The notes under the pieces were generated by a model. It saw nothing but the letters and a program-made list of their open reading frames with translations, had not been told where the DNA came from and ran no database searches. Made by a program: the position numbers and the translations under genes. Shown one piece after another: positions 19,870 through 28,439 of a stretch of 64,000 bases of DNA. This DNA is from Planktomarina sp. (GTDB lineage: Bacteria > Pseudomonadota > Alphaproteobacteria > Rhodobacterales > Rhodobacteraceae): NCBI GenBank assembly GCA_017856985.1, contig JAFMEA010000002.1, forward strand, positions 1 through 64,000, written 5' to 3'. Numbering within the stretch: the first letter of the stretch is position 1; the number at the start of each line of letters is the position of its first letter.

Positions 19870-20970
19870 ATGAGCAGTATTGGAATTGGAATAGTTGGTG
19901 GAGGGTACATGGGCAAAGCCCATTCCGTAGCATTTTCCGCCGTTGCTGGCGTGTTTCAAACCGTATTACGTCCTCGGTTAGTTACAATTTGTGCACAAAC
20001 TGAAGCTAATGCAGAGCATTATCGAAATGCATATGGCTTTGAGAAGGCAACATCTAATTGGAAAGACTTAATCTTTGATCCTGCCGTGGAAGCGATCGTT
20101 ATAGCTTCGCCTCAGCATACCCATCACGATATAGCTGTTGCAGCATTAAATGCTGGAAAACCTGTATTATGTGAAAAACCCTTGGGCTGTTCCTTGGAAG
20201 AAAGCCGATCAATGGTCGCAGCAGCAAAGGCATCTGGCGTTGCAAATATGGTGGGTTTTAATTACATTCGTACCCCAGCTTCTCAGCAAATTAAAAAGTT
20301 TTTAATGGAAGGTCGCATAGGTGATGTGACGTGGTTCCGCGGCGAAATGACCGAAGACTTTTTTGCTGACCCAAAGGTTGGTGGGTGGCGATCACAGGGC
20401 ATTGCGAATGGTACAATGGGTGATTTGGCACCCCACATGATAAACGCAGCTCACACTTTGATGGGACCAATCGAGAGCCTTAGCGCTTCGGTTGAAACAG
20501 TGCACAAAGTTAGAGATGGTTTAGCTGTAACTAATGACGATCAGGCTCAAATGATGTGCTATTTTGAAAATGGTGCCCAAGGACATATGTTTTTTAGCCG
20601 CGTGGCGACAGGTCGCAAGATGGGTTTTGCTTATGAAGTCCATGGCACCAAAGGTCACATTCGCTTTGATCAAGAAGATCAAAATGTGCTTTGGCTATAT
20701 ACTACTGAGGGCCCTGAGGTGGAACGGGGGTTTCGCAAAATTCTTACTGGTCCCGCCCATCCAGACTACCTTCAGTTCTGCCAAGGTCCAGGCCATGGCA
20801 CAGGTTATCAGGACCAAATTATAATAGAAGCTAAAGATTTTTTAACATCAATCTCAGAAAACCGCGTAATCTGGCCCTCCTTTGAAGAAGGCATGGAGGT
20901 AAATCGGATTGTAACCGCTGCCCATGACTCAAGTATTACAAAAACTTGGGTTAATGTTAAAGACTATTAA
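19870..20970 (+). CDS. Gfo/Idh/MocA family oxidoreductase (first)
   Basis: NAD(P)-dependent sugar or cyclitol dehydrogenase, 366 residues from the ATG at 19870. The Rossmann motif is GIVGGGYMGKAHS at the very N-terminus; an earlier in-frame ATG would add about 16 non-conserved residues ahead of it. The family EKPLG motif lies near residue 100. A C-terminal substrate domain follows, containing GDLAPHMINAAHTL with a likely catalytic histidine. It is first in a three-gene set with an IolE-like isomerase and a second Gfo/Idh enzyme, with gaps of 17 and 11 bases, indicating an operon for oxidising and isomerising a sugar or inositol. The substrate is not determinable from sequence. Confidence 0.9.
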   Translation: MSSIGIGIVGGGYMGKAHSVAFSAVAGVFQTVLRPRLVTICAQTEANAEHYRNAYGFEKATSNWKDLIFDPAVEAIVIASPQHTHHDIAVAALNAGKPVLCEKPLGCSLEESRSMVAAAKASGVANMVGFNYIRTPASQQIKKFLMEGRIGDVTWFRGEMTEDFFADPKVGGWRSQGIANGTMGDLAPHMINAAHTLMGPIESLSASVETVHKVRDGLAVTNDDQAQMMCYFENGAQGHMFFSRVATGRKMGFAYEVHGTKGHIRFDQEDQNVLWLYTTEGPEVERGFRKILTGPAHPDYLQFCQGPGHGTGYQDQIIIEAKDFLTSISENRVIWPSFEEGMEVNRIVTAAHDSSITKTWVNVKDY

Positions 20971-20987
20971 TCCCATGAGGCTAGAAA

Positions 20988-21875
20988 ATGATTAAAATTG
21001 GTAATGCACCTTGTTCTTGGGGTGTGGAATTTGCAAATGACGCTCGCAATCCAGATTGGCGGCGAGTATTAGAGGAAAACGCAATAGCAGGCTACAATGG
21101 TATAGAGCTTGGTCCCGTTGGGTTCATGCCAGAGGACCCCATTGTTTTATCTGAGGCATTGGATCATTTTAATCAAGAGTTGATTGGTGGTGTGGTTTTT
21201 CGCGCATTTCACGATCCAGATTGTTGGGATGATGTTTTGGACGGTTCAATTCGTACATGCAAAGCCCTAGCTGCGCATGGAGCCACTCGTCTGGTACTAA
21301 TCGATAGTATTTCACCTCGTCGAGCTCCAACAGCGGGTCGAGCCGCAGAAGCAGAGCAAATGGATAGTATTGAATGGCAAAAATTTCGTGATAGGATATT
21401 AACAATAGCAAAGATGGGAACGGAAGAATACGGTCTATCTGTAGGAATTCATGCACATGCGGCCGGCTTTATGGATTTTGAGCCAGAGCTAGAACGCTTA
21501 CTAAGTGAAATTGATGAAAAAATCCTTGGAATATGCTTCGATACAGGCCATCACCTCTACGCTGGATTTGATCCAGTAAAGTTCATGGAAAAATATATTT
21601 CTCGCATAAATTACATGCATTTTAAGGATATAGATCCAGTAGTTAAAGCTGATGTTGTGAAAAACCGTACTGGGTTCTATGATGCTTGTGGCCAAGGAAT
21701 TTTTTGTAATCTCGGCGATGGCAATGTGGATTTTCCGAGAGTACGTCAGCTTCTGTTGGGTGCTAATTTCGATGGCTGGTGCACCGTAGAGCAAGACTGT
21801 GATCCCAGCGGCAGCACGTCACCACTGAATGATGCAAAGCTCAATCGCAACTATCTAAAATCCATTGGCTTCTAA
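20988..21875 (+). CDS. Sugar phosphate isomerase/epimerase family protein, IolE-like
   Basis: TIM-barrel protein of the xylose-isomerase-like superfamily, 295 residues, most like 2-keto-myo-inositol dehydratase (IolE). The N-terminus (KIGNAPCSWGVEF) and the metal-site segments GIHAHAAGF, CFDTGHHLYAG, NYMHFKD and the near-C-terminal CTVEQD match IolE-type enzymes. It lies between two Gfo/Idh dehydrogenases. The most direct reading is dehydration or isomerisation of a keto-inositol or keto-sugar made by its neighbours. Other inositol genes (iolB, C, D, G, A) are absent here, so the true substrate may differ. Confidence 0.85.
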   Translation: MIKIGNAPCSWGVEFANDARNPDWRRVLEENAIAGYNGIELGPVGFMPEDPIVLSEALDHFNQELIGGVVFRAFHDPDCWDDVLDGSIRTCKALAAHGATRLVLIDSISPRRAPTAGRAAEAEQMDSIEWQKFRDRILTIAKMGTEEYGLSVGIHAHAAGFMDFEPELERLLSEIDEKILGICFDTGHHLYAGFDPVKFMEKYISRINYMHFKDIDPVVKADVVKNRTGFYDACGQGIFCNLGDGNVDFPRVRQLLLGANFDGWCTVEQDCDPSGSTSPLNDAKLNRNYLKSIGF

Positions 21876-21886
21876 GGAACACACGA

Positions 21887-23041
21887 ATGAAAAAATTAAA
21901 ATGGGGAATGATCGGTGGTGGTGCTGGCAGTCAAATTGGGCCAGCACATAGATTAGGGGCGAGCTTGGATGGTCTGTTTGAATTTACGGCAGGCGCTTTA
22001 GACCATATTCCGGCGGAAAGCATCCGGTATGGCCAATCGTTTGGCTTGGGGCAACGCGCCTATCCCAGTTGGCAAGAAATGCTTGCAGGTGAACAGGCAC
22101 ATGCTGATCCAATCGATTTAGTTACCATTGCTACACCTAATTCTACGCACTTTGAAATTACCAAAGCCTTTCTGGAGGGAGGCTTTCATGTTTTATGCGA
22201 AAAACCAATGACGATGACCGTTGAAGAGGGTGAAGAAATTGTCAAAATTTCTAAAACCACGGAAAAAATTTGTGCGGTAAATTATGGTTATTCAGGATAT
22301 TCATTGGTACGCCACATGAAAGCTATGGTTGCTCGCGGTGATATCGGCAAAGTACGGCTTGTTAATGCTGAATTTTCCCATGGCCATCATGCCGATGCCG
22401 CTGATTCAGATAACCCGCGTGTACGTTGGCGTTACGATCCATCGCAAGCTGGTGTGTCTGCCCAGTTTGCAGATTGTGGCATTCATGCTCTGCATATGGC
22501 TAGCTTCGTGACAGGTCAGGATGTGACAAAGCTCAGTGCAGACACTGTTTCATGCATTGAAGTACGTGAGTTGGAAGATGATGCAATGGTCAATTTTCGG
22601 ATGGATGGAGGCGCGGTAGGTCGTCTATGGACCTCGTCTATTGCCATTGGACGGCAACATGGTTTGGGAATTCAGGTTTTTGGAGAGAAGGGTGGACTTC
22701 GTTGGTCCCAGGAGCACCCCAACCAATTATTTTATATGCCGCTTGGTGAGAGATTACAGGTAATTGAACGCGGTGAAGATAACTTGTCACCAGAAGCTGA
22801 CAGAACTACACGGGTGACTATTGGGCACGCTGAAGGAATGCCACTGGCCTTTGCTAATATCTATACAGATTTGGCTGAGGCTATTCGGGCACTAAAGGAG
22901 CGGCGTGACATTGATCCATCAGCTAATATTTATCCACGTGCTGAAGATGGGTTACGTTCCATGGCAGCTGTTTTTGCCGTAGCAAAATCTGGAGGACAAG
23001 GTGGAACCTGGATTGATGCCCGCCCACCAATGTTCAGATAG
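21887..23041 (+). CDS. Gfo/Idh/MocA family oxidoreductase (second)
   Basis: NAD(P)-dependent dehydrogenase of 384 residues. The nucleotide-binding loop GMIGGGAGSQIGPAHR is slightly longer than in the first copy, and CEKPMTM follows near residue 105. The substrate domain contains ADCGIHALHMASFVTG. It resembles the subgroup whose members often stand beside IolE-like isomerases. It is the third gene of the cluster and converges on the small membrane-protein gene. It is clearly distinct from the first Gfo/Idh protein, so the two probably act on different steps or substrates. Confidence 0.9.
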   Translation: MKKLKWGMIGGGAGSQIGPAHRLGASLDGLFEFTAGALDHIPAESIRYGQSFGLGQRAYPSWQEMLAGEQAHADPIDLVTIATPNSTHFEITKAFLEGGFHVLCEKPMTMTVEEGEEIVKISKTTEKICAVNYGYSGYSLVRHMKAMVARGDIGKVRLVNAEFSHGHHADAADSDNPRVRWRYDPSQAGVSAQFADCGIHALHMASFVTGQDVTKLSADTVSCIEVRELEDDAMVNFRMDGGAVGRLWTSSIAIGRQHGLGIQVFGEKGGLRWSQEHPNQLFYMPLGERLQVIERGEDNLSPEADRTTRVTIGHAEGMPLAFANIYTDLAEAIRALKERRDIDPSANIYPRAEDGLRSMAAVFAVAKSGGQGGTWIDARPPMFR

Positions 23042-23094
23042 TATAAATATTCAATTTTTGTTATAGATTTTGAATTTAGAAGTGATCCAGCAAT

Positions 23095-23337
23095 CTAGAA
23101 CTCATCCTTTTGACGATTATTATTTTCTGCCAAAGAAAAATTAAAGAAGAAGATATATGCTGAATAAATACCCAAGCACCCAATAACAACGGCCCAAAAA
23201 GCATGGCCAATCAAGCTTTCAATTAATGTCCAAGAAGCTAGCAGTATCACAAGCGCAATCCTCCGCCAAAGTGGAGCAAAAAAAGGATGACGAAGATCAA
23301 TCGATCTAAAAAGTTGACGGCCCAATTTACAATGCAC
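23095..23337 (-). CDS. Small DUF3329-like membrane protein
   Basis: An 80-residue protein with a basic N-terminus containing RHPFFAPLWRR, then two hydrophobic stretches (IALVILLASWTLIESLI and AFWAVVIGCLGIYSAYIFFF) and a polar tail. This pattern resembles short DUF3329-type membrane proteins of Alphaproteobacteria, whose function is unknown. It stands alone, converging with the second Gfo/Idh gene. The start is uncertain within the first 15 residues. Confidence 0.6.
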   Translation of the reverse strand: MHCKLGRQLFRSIDLRHPFFAPLWRRIALVILLASWTLIESLIGHAFWAVVIGCLGIYSAYIFFFNFSLAENNNRQKDEF

Positions 23338-23446
23338 TCATTTTTATTATTTAACTCAGTTAACTGATTTTATTACAAAACGTTTTATATGTGAGTTTAA
23401 AACTTTTCTTTATCTTAAATAAAAATATCTACTTAACAAGTATTGT

Positions 23447-24205
23447 TTAGACTTTAACTTTTGGATTTTTTCCTAAAATTATCATTGATAAAATGTCATC
23501 CTCGGTAACATCTCCAACACGCTCTGTACCGACGAGTAGACCATTTTTCATAACGCTGGCACGATCACATAGCTTCATTACGTTGTGAATGTCGTGCTCG
23601 ATCAGAAATATCCCGAGTCCCTGCTTTTTTAGTTGTTGGATCAACTCAGACACCATCTCACTCTCTTGTGGACCAAGCGCAGCAGTGGGCTCGTCCATAA
23701 TCAAGATTTTAGCATCAAAGTAAACTGCCCGGGCAATTGCGACGGATTGACGTTGTCCCCCTGAAAGAGCAGAAACTGGCTCGCTAAATTTTTGAAAGTT
23801 AGGATTAAGTCGTGCCATAATTTTGCGCGTCTCTGCTTCCATCTTACTTTCATCAAGAAACCCGCCAGGTCCTATCAGTTCTCGCCCCAAAAACAAATTA
23901 GATGCAGCGTCTAGATTGTCGGCTAAAGCAAGTGTCTGGTAGATAGTTTCAATGTTCTGATCGCGGGCATCTCGCGGATTATTAATAATTACTTTTTTGC
24001 CATTGATAAAAATTTCACCAGCGTCTGCCTGATAAGCCCCAGATAGGCATTTAATTAGTGTAGATTTACCTGCTCCATTGTGGCCAAGAAGGCCAACAAC
24101 CTCCCCCGGATAAAGGTCAACACTAACTCCATCTACCGCTTTTATACCGCCAAAAGAAATTGAAATATTTTTTAAATTTACGAGAGGCGTACGTTTCTGA
24201 GTCAT
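23447..24205 (-). CDS. xylG: Sugar ABC transporter ATPase, XylG-like (single ABC domain)
   Basis: Energises import of a monosaccharide through XylH. It has 252 residues from the ATG at 24205, with GTGAGG upstream; the longer open frame overlaps xylH. Walker A is GHNGAGKST, the signature SGGQRQSVA and Walker [13 protein letters not shown]. Unlike E. coli XylG (about 510 residues, two ABC domains) it has one domain, so it must act as a homodimer, a form common in Alphaproteobacteria. It is the last gene of xylF-xylH-xylG, 10 bases after xylH. Xylose-type assignment is by family; glucose or another sugar is possible. Confidence 0.88.
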   Translation of the reverse strand: MTQKRTPLVNLKNISISFGGIKAVDGVSVDLYPGEVVGLLGHNGAGKSTLIKCLSGAYQADAGEIFINGKKVIINNPRDARDQNIETIYQTLALADNLDAASNLFLGRELIGPGGFLDESKMEAETRKIMARLNPNFQKFSEPVSALSGGQRQSVAIARAVYFDAKILIMDEPTAALGPQESEMVSELIQQLKKQGLGIFLIEHDIHNVMKLCDRASVMKNGLLVGTERVGDVTEDDILSMIILGKNPKVKV

Positions 24206-24215
24206 GTATGTTGCC

Positions 24216-25529
24216 TCACTTAACACGCTTGTTGTACAAAATATCCAGGTAAACTGCGAGAACTAGTACTACCCCCACAACAATCCTTTGTATAGCACTG
24301 TCAAATCCAATTAATACCATACCCGACTGAAGGCTTTGCATTACTAATGCTCCAAGAATAGCACCATAAATTTTACCAACCCCGCCTGATAGCGATGTAC
24401 CACCAATCACAGCTGCAGCAATCACATACAGTTCGTCCAACGTTCCCAGTGCATTGGTAGCCGAGTTAAGGCGAGCCGAAGCGATAACTGCGGCAATTGC
24501 TGTTAACATGCCCATGAGAGCAAAGACTTTCATCGTAACCCATTTGGTATCAATCCCAGCAAGTGCTGCAGCCTCTGGGTTACCGCCTATAGCGAAGACG
24601 TAGCGTCCAAACCGGGTGCGCGTCACTAAAATAGTCATCAAAATTCCAACAGTAACCAGAATCAAAACTGGGATTGCAAAACCATGACTGATAAAAGTAC
24701 CCTCCAAGTCCTGTCCAATTTTAGCCCCATATTGCTTAACTATTCCTTTTGGCCAGGGGTAGGAATTTACTAAAAGCACAGCCCCAATGATTGCTGACCA
24801 CCCTATTATGGCTAGCATAGCTTCCGCCCATTTAGGTCGTAAACGAAAATTATGTTTAATTCGTGACTTACGTCCGGCGTAAATTGTATACGCAACGCCC
24901 AGGCACGCTGTTAATCCGACAGCCCAGCTTCCCCATGCCCCAATGGCGCCATAAGGTCCTCCACCGAGTAGAGCGAATGTACCATCTACGGGGGATATAG
25001 TCCGGCCGCCTGCAGATAAAAAGGCCATACCACGCCATACCATTAGTCCGCCAAGGGTAACTATGAACGCTGGAATTTCCCGATAAGCGATTAACCATCC
25101 ATGCAGGGCACCTATTAAAGCACCAAAAATCAAACCAACAATTACCGCCATGATCCAAATTGACCAATGCCCAATTCCAACAATTTGAGGCAATATTTCT
25201 ACCTGCAAGAGACCCATTGCCATGGCAATAACCCCAATCATTGATCCAACAGACAGATCAATATTTCTGGTGACAATAACTAGAACCATGCCAGTAGCCA
25301 TAATCCCAATAGATGAAGTCTGAACAGAGAGATTCCAAAGGTTACGGGGTGTTAAAAAAGCTCCAAAATTATTAAAAATGACTCCGTAGAAATGAAATCC
25401 ACCCCATATTAGGGCCAATGCTCCAAGCATCCCCAAGAGGCGGGTATCTATTTCTGTATCATTTAGAAACCGTGCTAGAAAACCCATTTGGTTGCTTGCA
25501 AGGTTTTCAGGTTTTGGGTCATGATTCAT
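24216..25529 (-). CDS. xylH: Sugar ABC transporter permease, XylH-like
   Basis: Inner-membrane permease of the CUT2 class. The 437 residues contain about ten hydrophobic segments, with the class signatures [20 protein letters not shown] (the substrate-path motif near residue 85) and the cytoplasmic coupling region [10 protein letters not shown] near residue 330. Length and topology fit XylH (about 390-440), including a long central loop that extends this subfamily. It lies between xylF and xylG. A strong hairpin after xylF probably reduces expression of xylH and xylG relative to the binding protein. Confidence 0.9.
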   Translation of the reverse strand: MNHDPKPENLASNQMGFLARFLNDTEIDTRLLGMLGALALIWGGFHFYGVIFNNFGAFLTPRNLWNLSVQTSSIGIMATGMVLVIVTRNIDLSVGSMIGVIAMAMGLLQVEILPQIVGIGHWSIWIMAVIVGLIFGALIGALHGWLIAYREIPAFIVTLGGLMVWRGMAFLSAGGRTISPVDGTFALLGGGPYGAIGAWGSWAVGLTACLGVAYTIYAGRKSRIKHNFRLRPKWAEAMLAIIGWSAIIGAVLLVNSYPWPKGIVKQYGAKIGQDLEGTFISHGFAIPVLILVTVGILMTILVTRTRFGRYVFAIGGNPEAAALAGIDTKWVTMKVFALMGMLTAIAAVIASARLNSATNALGTLDELYVIAAAVIGGTSLSGGVGKIYGAILGALVMQSLQSGMVLIGFDSAIQRIVVGVVLVLAVYLDILYNKRVK

Positions 25530-25648
25530 GGGTAATCCAAGGCATTTATTAGCTTGTTGAGTTAAATACCCTTAGAGAAGGTAGTAACTATTTTACCATA
25601 AAATTTTTTAAACTTAGTAATAAAAAATCATTGTACAGCAATTAAATA

Positions 25649-25672
25649 GCGCCGGTCCATTTGGACCGGCGC
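25649..25672 (-). terminator. Intercistronic hairpin between xylF and xylH
   Basis: A perfect 11-bp GC-rich stem GCGCCGGTCCA/TGGACCGGCGC with a 2-base central spacer lies just after the xylF stop on its strand. A clear U-run does not follow, so it is more likely a partial terminator or RNA-stabilising hairpin than a full stop. Such hairpins after binding-protein genes commonly raise binding-protein output over the transporter core. Confidence 0.6.
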
Positions 25673-25688
25673 CGAGTAGCCTAGCTAA

Positions 25689-26714
25689 TTAGCAGCCATC
25701 TACATTTGCGATAGCACCTTCACAAGCCTGAGCTTTACTGATGTGGCCACCATCGATTGCAACGCTAAGATTGCTGCGTGTCAGCGGCGTAGGGTCCATC
25801 AAGATAGCATTGATAGCAATACCCTTTTCGCCACCATCAAAAATTGAGGCACCTTTGATATCAGACATTGCTACTCCATCGGCCAAAGCGGAGGCAATTT
25901 CGCCAGCAGCTTTACCCAAATCACGAGCATCTTTCCAAACTGAAACTGTCTGCGAACCGCGGGCTACACGATTAATAGCCGCCAGATCACCATCTTGACC
26001 GCCAACTGGTATAACAAGACCCTGTGCTGAAAGTGCAGCAACTACCCCACCAGCCATACCGTCGTTTTCTGATAGAACAGCATCAACATTATTGTTATTT
26101 GCAGTTAGGATTTGCTCCATATTTTTTTGAGCATTTTCAGGCTTCCACCCATCAGAGAAAGACTCACCCACAATTTTGATCTTACCAGATGCGACGTCGT
26201 CACCAATAACTTCCATCATACCTTGTAAAAGGAACATTGCGTTTGGATCACCTGGATCACCTTTAATAATCGCATAATTACCAGAAGGCTGAACAGCTTG
26301 TACAGATTTTGCAATGATACGCCCAACCCCTACGTTATCGAATGTCAGATAAAAAGTACGAACATCCTCGATCAAACGGTCATATCCCACAACTGGAATA
26401 CCCTCATTTGCCGCAGCTTCAATAGCAGGAGCAATAGCATCTTTGTCCCAAGCATTGATAACTAAGGCATCAACGCCCTGTGTGATCAACGCTTCAATGT
26501 CTGTGAGTTGCTTAGCTGAAGAAGATTCCGCATCTGCAGACACATATGTATTACCTGCCGCTTCAATAGCAGCAACCATTGCAGCTTCGTCAATTTTCCA
26601 ACGCTCCTCTTGGAAACTAGCCCAAGATACACCGATTGATTTACCGCCTGCTAACACTGCAGAACTAGTAATACTAACAGCAGCAACGGCCGCTGCTAAA
26701 ATAAGTTTATTCAT
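25689..26714 (-). CDS. xylF: Sugar ABC transporter substrate-binding protein, XylF-like
   Basis: Periplasmic monosaccharide-binding protein of 341 residues. A Sec signal peptide ending ITSSAVLA (about 22 residues) precedes the mature domain. XylF-like segments include GVSWASFQEERWKID, VVGYDRLI, SDGWKPENAQKNME, LTANNNNVDAV and SAQGLVIPVGGQDGD. The latter parts closely parallel E. coli XylF. GGGAG lies ahead of the ATG, and a LacI-type palindrome is 26 bases upstream. It heads the transporter operon, whose order is xylF, xylH, xylG. The sugar could be xylose, or glucose if the link to zwf and pgi is real. Confidence 0.92.
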   Translation of the reverse strand: MNKLILAAAVAAVSITSSAVLAGGKSIGVSWASFQEERWKIDEAAMVAAIEAAGNTYVSADAESSSAKQLTDIEALITQGVDALVINAWDKDAIAPAIEAAANEGIPVVGYDRLIEDVRTFYLTFDNVGVGRIIAKSVQAVQPSGNYAIIKGDPGDPNAMFLLQGMMEVIGDDVASGKIKIVGESFSDGWKPENAQKNMEQILTANNNNVDAVLSENDGMAGGVVAALSAQGLVIPVGGQDGDLAAINRVARGSQTVSVWKDARDLGKAAGEIASALADGVAMSDIKGASIFDGGEKGIAINAILMDPTPLTRSNLSVAIDGGHISKAQACEGAIANVDGC

Positions 26715-26740
26715 TTTTTTCTCCCAATTTTCTATTTAAA

Positions 26741-26752
26741 GTTAGCGCTAAC
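26741..26752. promoter_or_regulatory. LacI-type operator upstream of xylF
   Basis: GTTAGCGCTAAC is a perfect 12-bp palindrome 26 bases upstream of the xylF ATG. Its CG-centred form is typical of LacI/GalR-family operators and resembles the Caulobacter xylose-repressor site as I recall it. An almost identical site precedes zwf (33644-33655). The repressor gene is not in the window. Confidence 0.65.
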
Positions 26753-26846
26753 GCATTAATTAAAGGATTATTTAGTTTTAACAAAATTATAAAACACGCG
26801 TTGTCTTATAATGTATAATAAATAGTGTAAATGAGTATTAGTTGGT

Positions 26847-28439
26847 ATGTATTTATTTCCCAAACAAATTAGTTTTAAATTACGTTTTAAACCATACAAG
26901 ATCTGGTTCGGTAAGTTGGCCGGCCAAGAGATTGAAAAGCCTACTTTTAATGTCAAAGGGACGTCGAAAAAATTGAAGAACTTCATTATTATATTTGTAC
27001 TGCTTTGCTCTCCGAGTTACGCTTCACCTGTTTTTAAAGATTTCTCAAATAACTTGCCGCATCACATCTATTCTGGCGAATGGAATCACTTTGTGGGTGG
27101 TGGTGTTGCCGTGATGGACTGCAACGGCGATAGTTTACCTGATTTTTTTGCCGCCGGTGGCACCGAGCCTGCAGCGCTATTTACGAATACTGGTGAATTT
27201 AATTTTATAAAGTCTAATATCCCAGATTTATTTGATACGACTGGCGCCTATCCGATTGATATTAATGCTGATGGACATATAGACCTTTTTGTCCTTCGAA
27301 TAGGTCCAAATGTCGTTCTAAAAGGGAACGCAAATTGTGAGTTTGTAGATGCTACCAATGAATTTCAAATTCCAAATACCAGTCAATGGTCTACCGCATT
27401 CAGCGCCTGGTGGTCTGATGATAAATTACCCCATATGGTTATTGGAAATTATGTTGACTTAGGAGACCCTGACGGACCCTTCTTTGCTTGCGATAGTAAT
27501 CAAATGTTAGAGCCAACTGGCGATGGTTACATCACACAGAAGTTGGAACCTGGGTTTTGTGCACTGTCAATGCTGGCTGCGCGAGACGCAAGTGGTATAA
27601 TGCGTTTAAGAATATCAAATGATCGTCAATACTATGTCCGCAATGGTTATGAACAAATGTGGGACATAGCTGAAGAGCGATTTCTAACTGAAATCGATGG
27701 TTGGAAAAAAGTTTCAATATGGGGAATGGGAATTGCCAGCCGTGACATAACTGGGGATGGTCGTGATGAAGTGTTCCTTACCTCAATGGGTGACCAACTT
27801 TTACAAATAGCCCAAGAAGATGGTACCTATACAGCTGCTCCTTTTGAGATTGGTACATATGCCCATAGGCCATATTTTGGGGATGATGGCCGCCCTTCAA
27901 CTGGGTGGCATGCGCAATTTGGGGATGTCAATAATGACGGCCGTTCAGATCTATTTATTTCAAAAGGAAACGTGGATCAAATGCCCTCAAATGCAATCTA
28001 TGATCCAAACAACCTGCTTATACAGAAAAGTGATGGTACATTTGTTGAGGTTGGGCTGTTAGCTGGCATCGCCAGTAAAGAACGTAGTAGAGGCGCCGCC
28101 TTAGCCGATTTTGATCTTGATGGACGATTGGATATTTTAGTTTTAAATAGAAGAGCACCACTACAAATCTATCGCAATGAAACAGAAAAAGTAGGCCATT
28201 GGCTAAAAGTAAAGTTAACTCAAGTTGGCGGAAATTTTGACGCAGTGGGGGCACTGGTCAAGGTTGGTGAAGACGTCCAGCAAATAACTATTGGAGGAGG
28301 ACACGCCGGTGGCCAGTCACTTCCACTACATTTTGGTCTAGGCTCCTCAACAGCTGTCAACATTACAGTCACATGGCCAGACGGCGCGGTGAGCACGCAC
28401 AACGCTAACGCTGATCAAACGGTCAAACTGCACCGCTAA
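26847..28439 (+). CDS. Exported CRTAC1-like protein with FG-GAP/VCBS repeats and ASPIC/UnbV domain
   Basis: Predicted secreted calcium-binding beta-propeller protein of 530 residues. DxDxDG-type calcium loops start at residues 91 (DCNGDSLPD), 138 (DINADGHID), 300 (DITGDGRDE), 360 (DVNNDGRSD) and 421 (DFDLDGRLD). The last 70 residues form an ASPIC/UnbV domain. A hydrophobic segment at residues 43-59 ending PSYA looks like a signal peptide, so the real start may be the TTG at 26973 instead of the ATG at 26847. It converges on the MauG-like gene and overlaps it by 4 bases. Its function is unknown. It may be a surface or periplasmic partner of the di-heme protein. Confidence 0.85.
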   Translation: MYLFPKQISFKLRFKPYKIWFGKLAGQEIEKPTFNVKGTSKKLKNFIIIFVLLCSPSYASPVFKDFSNNLPHHIYSGEWNHFVGGGVAVMDCNGDSLPDFFAAGGTEPAALFTNTGEFNFIKSNIPDLFDTTGAYPIDINADGHIDLFVLRIGPNVVLKGNANCEFVDATNEFQIPNTSQWSTAFSAWWSDDKLPHMVIGNYVDLGDPDGPFFACDSNQMLEPTGDGYITQKLEPGFCALSMLAARDASGIMRLRISNDRQYYVRNGYEQMWDIAEERFLTEIDGWKKVSIWGMGIASRDITGDGRDEVFLTSMGDQLLQIAQEDGTYTAAPFEIGTYAHRPYFGDDGRPSTGWHAQFGDVNNDGRSDLFISKGNVDQMPSNAIYDPNNLLIQKSDGTFVEVGLLAGIASKERSRGAALADFDLDGRLDILVLNRRAPLQIYRNETEKVGHWLKVKLTQVGGNFDAVGALVKVGEDVQQITIGGGHAGGQSLPLHFGLGSSTAVNITVTWPDGAVSTHNANADQTVKLHR

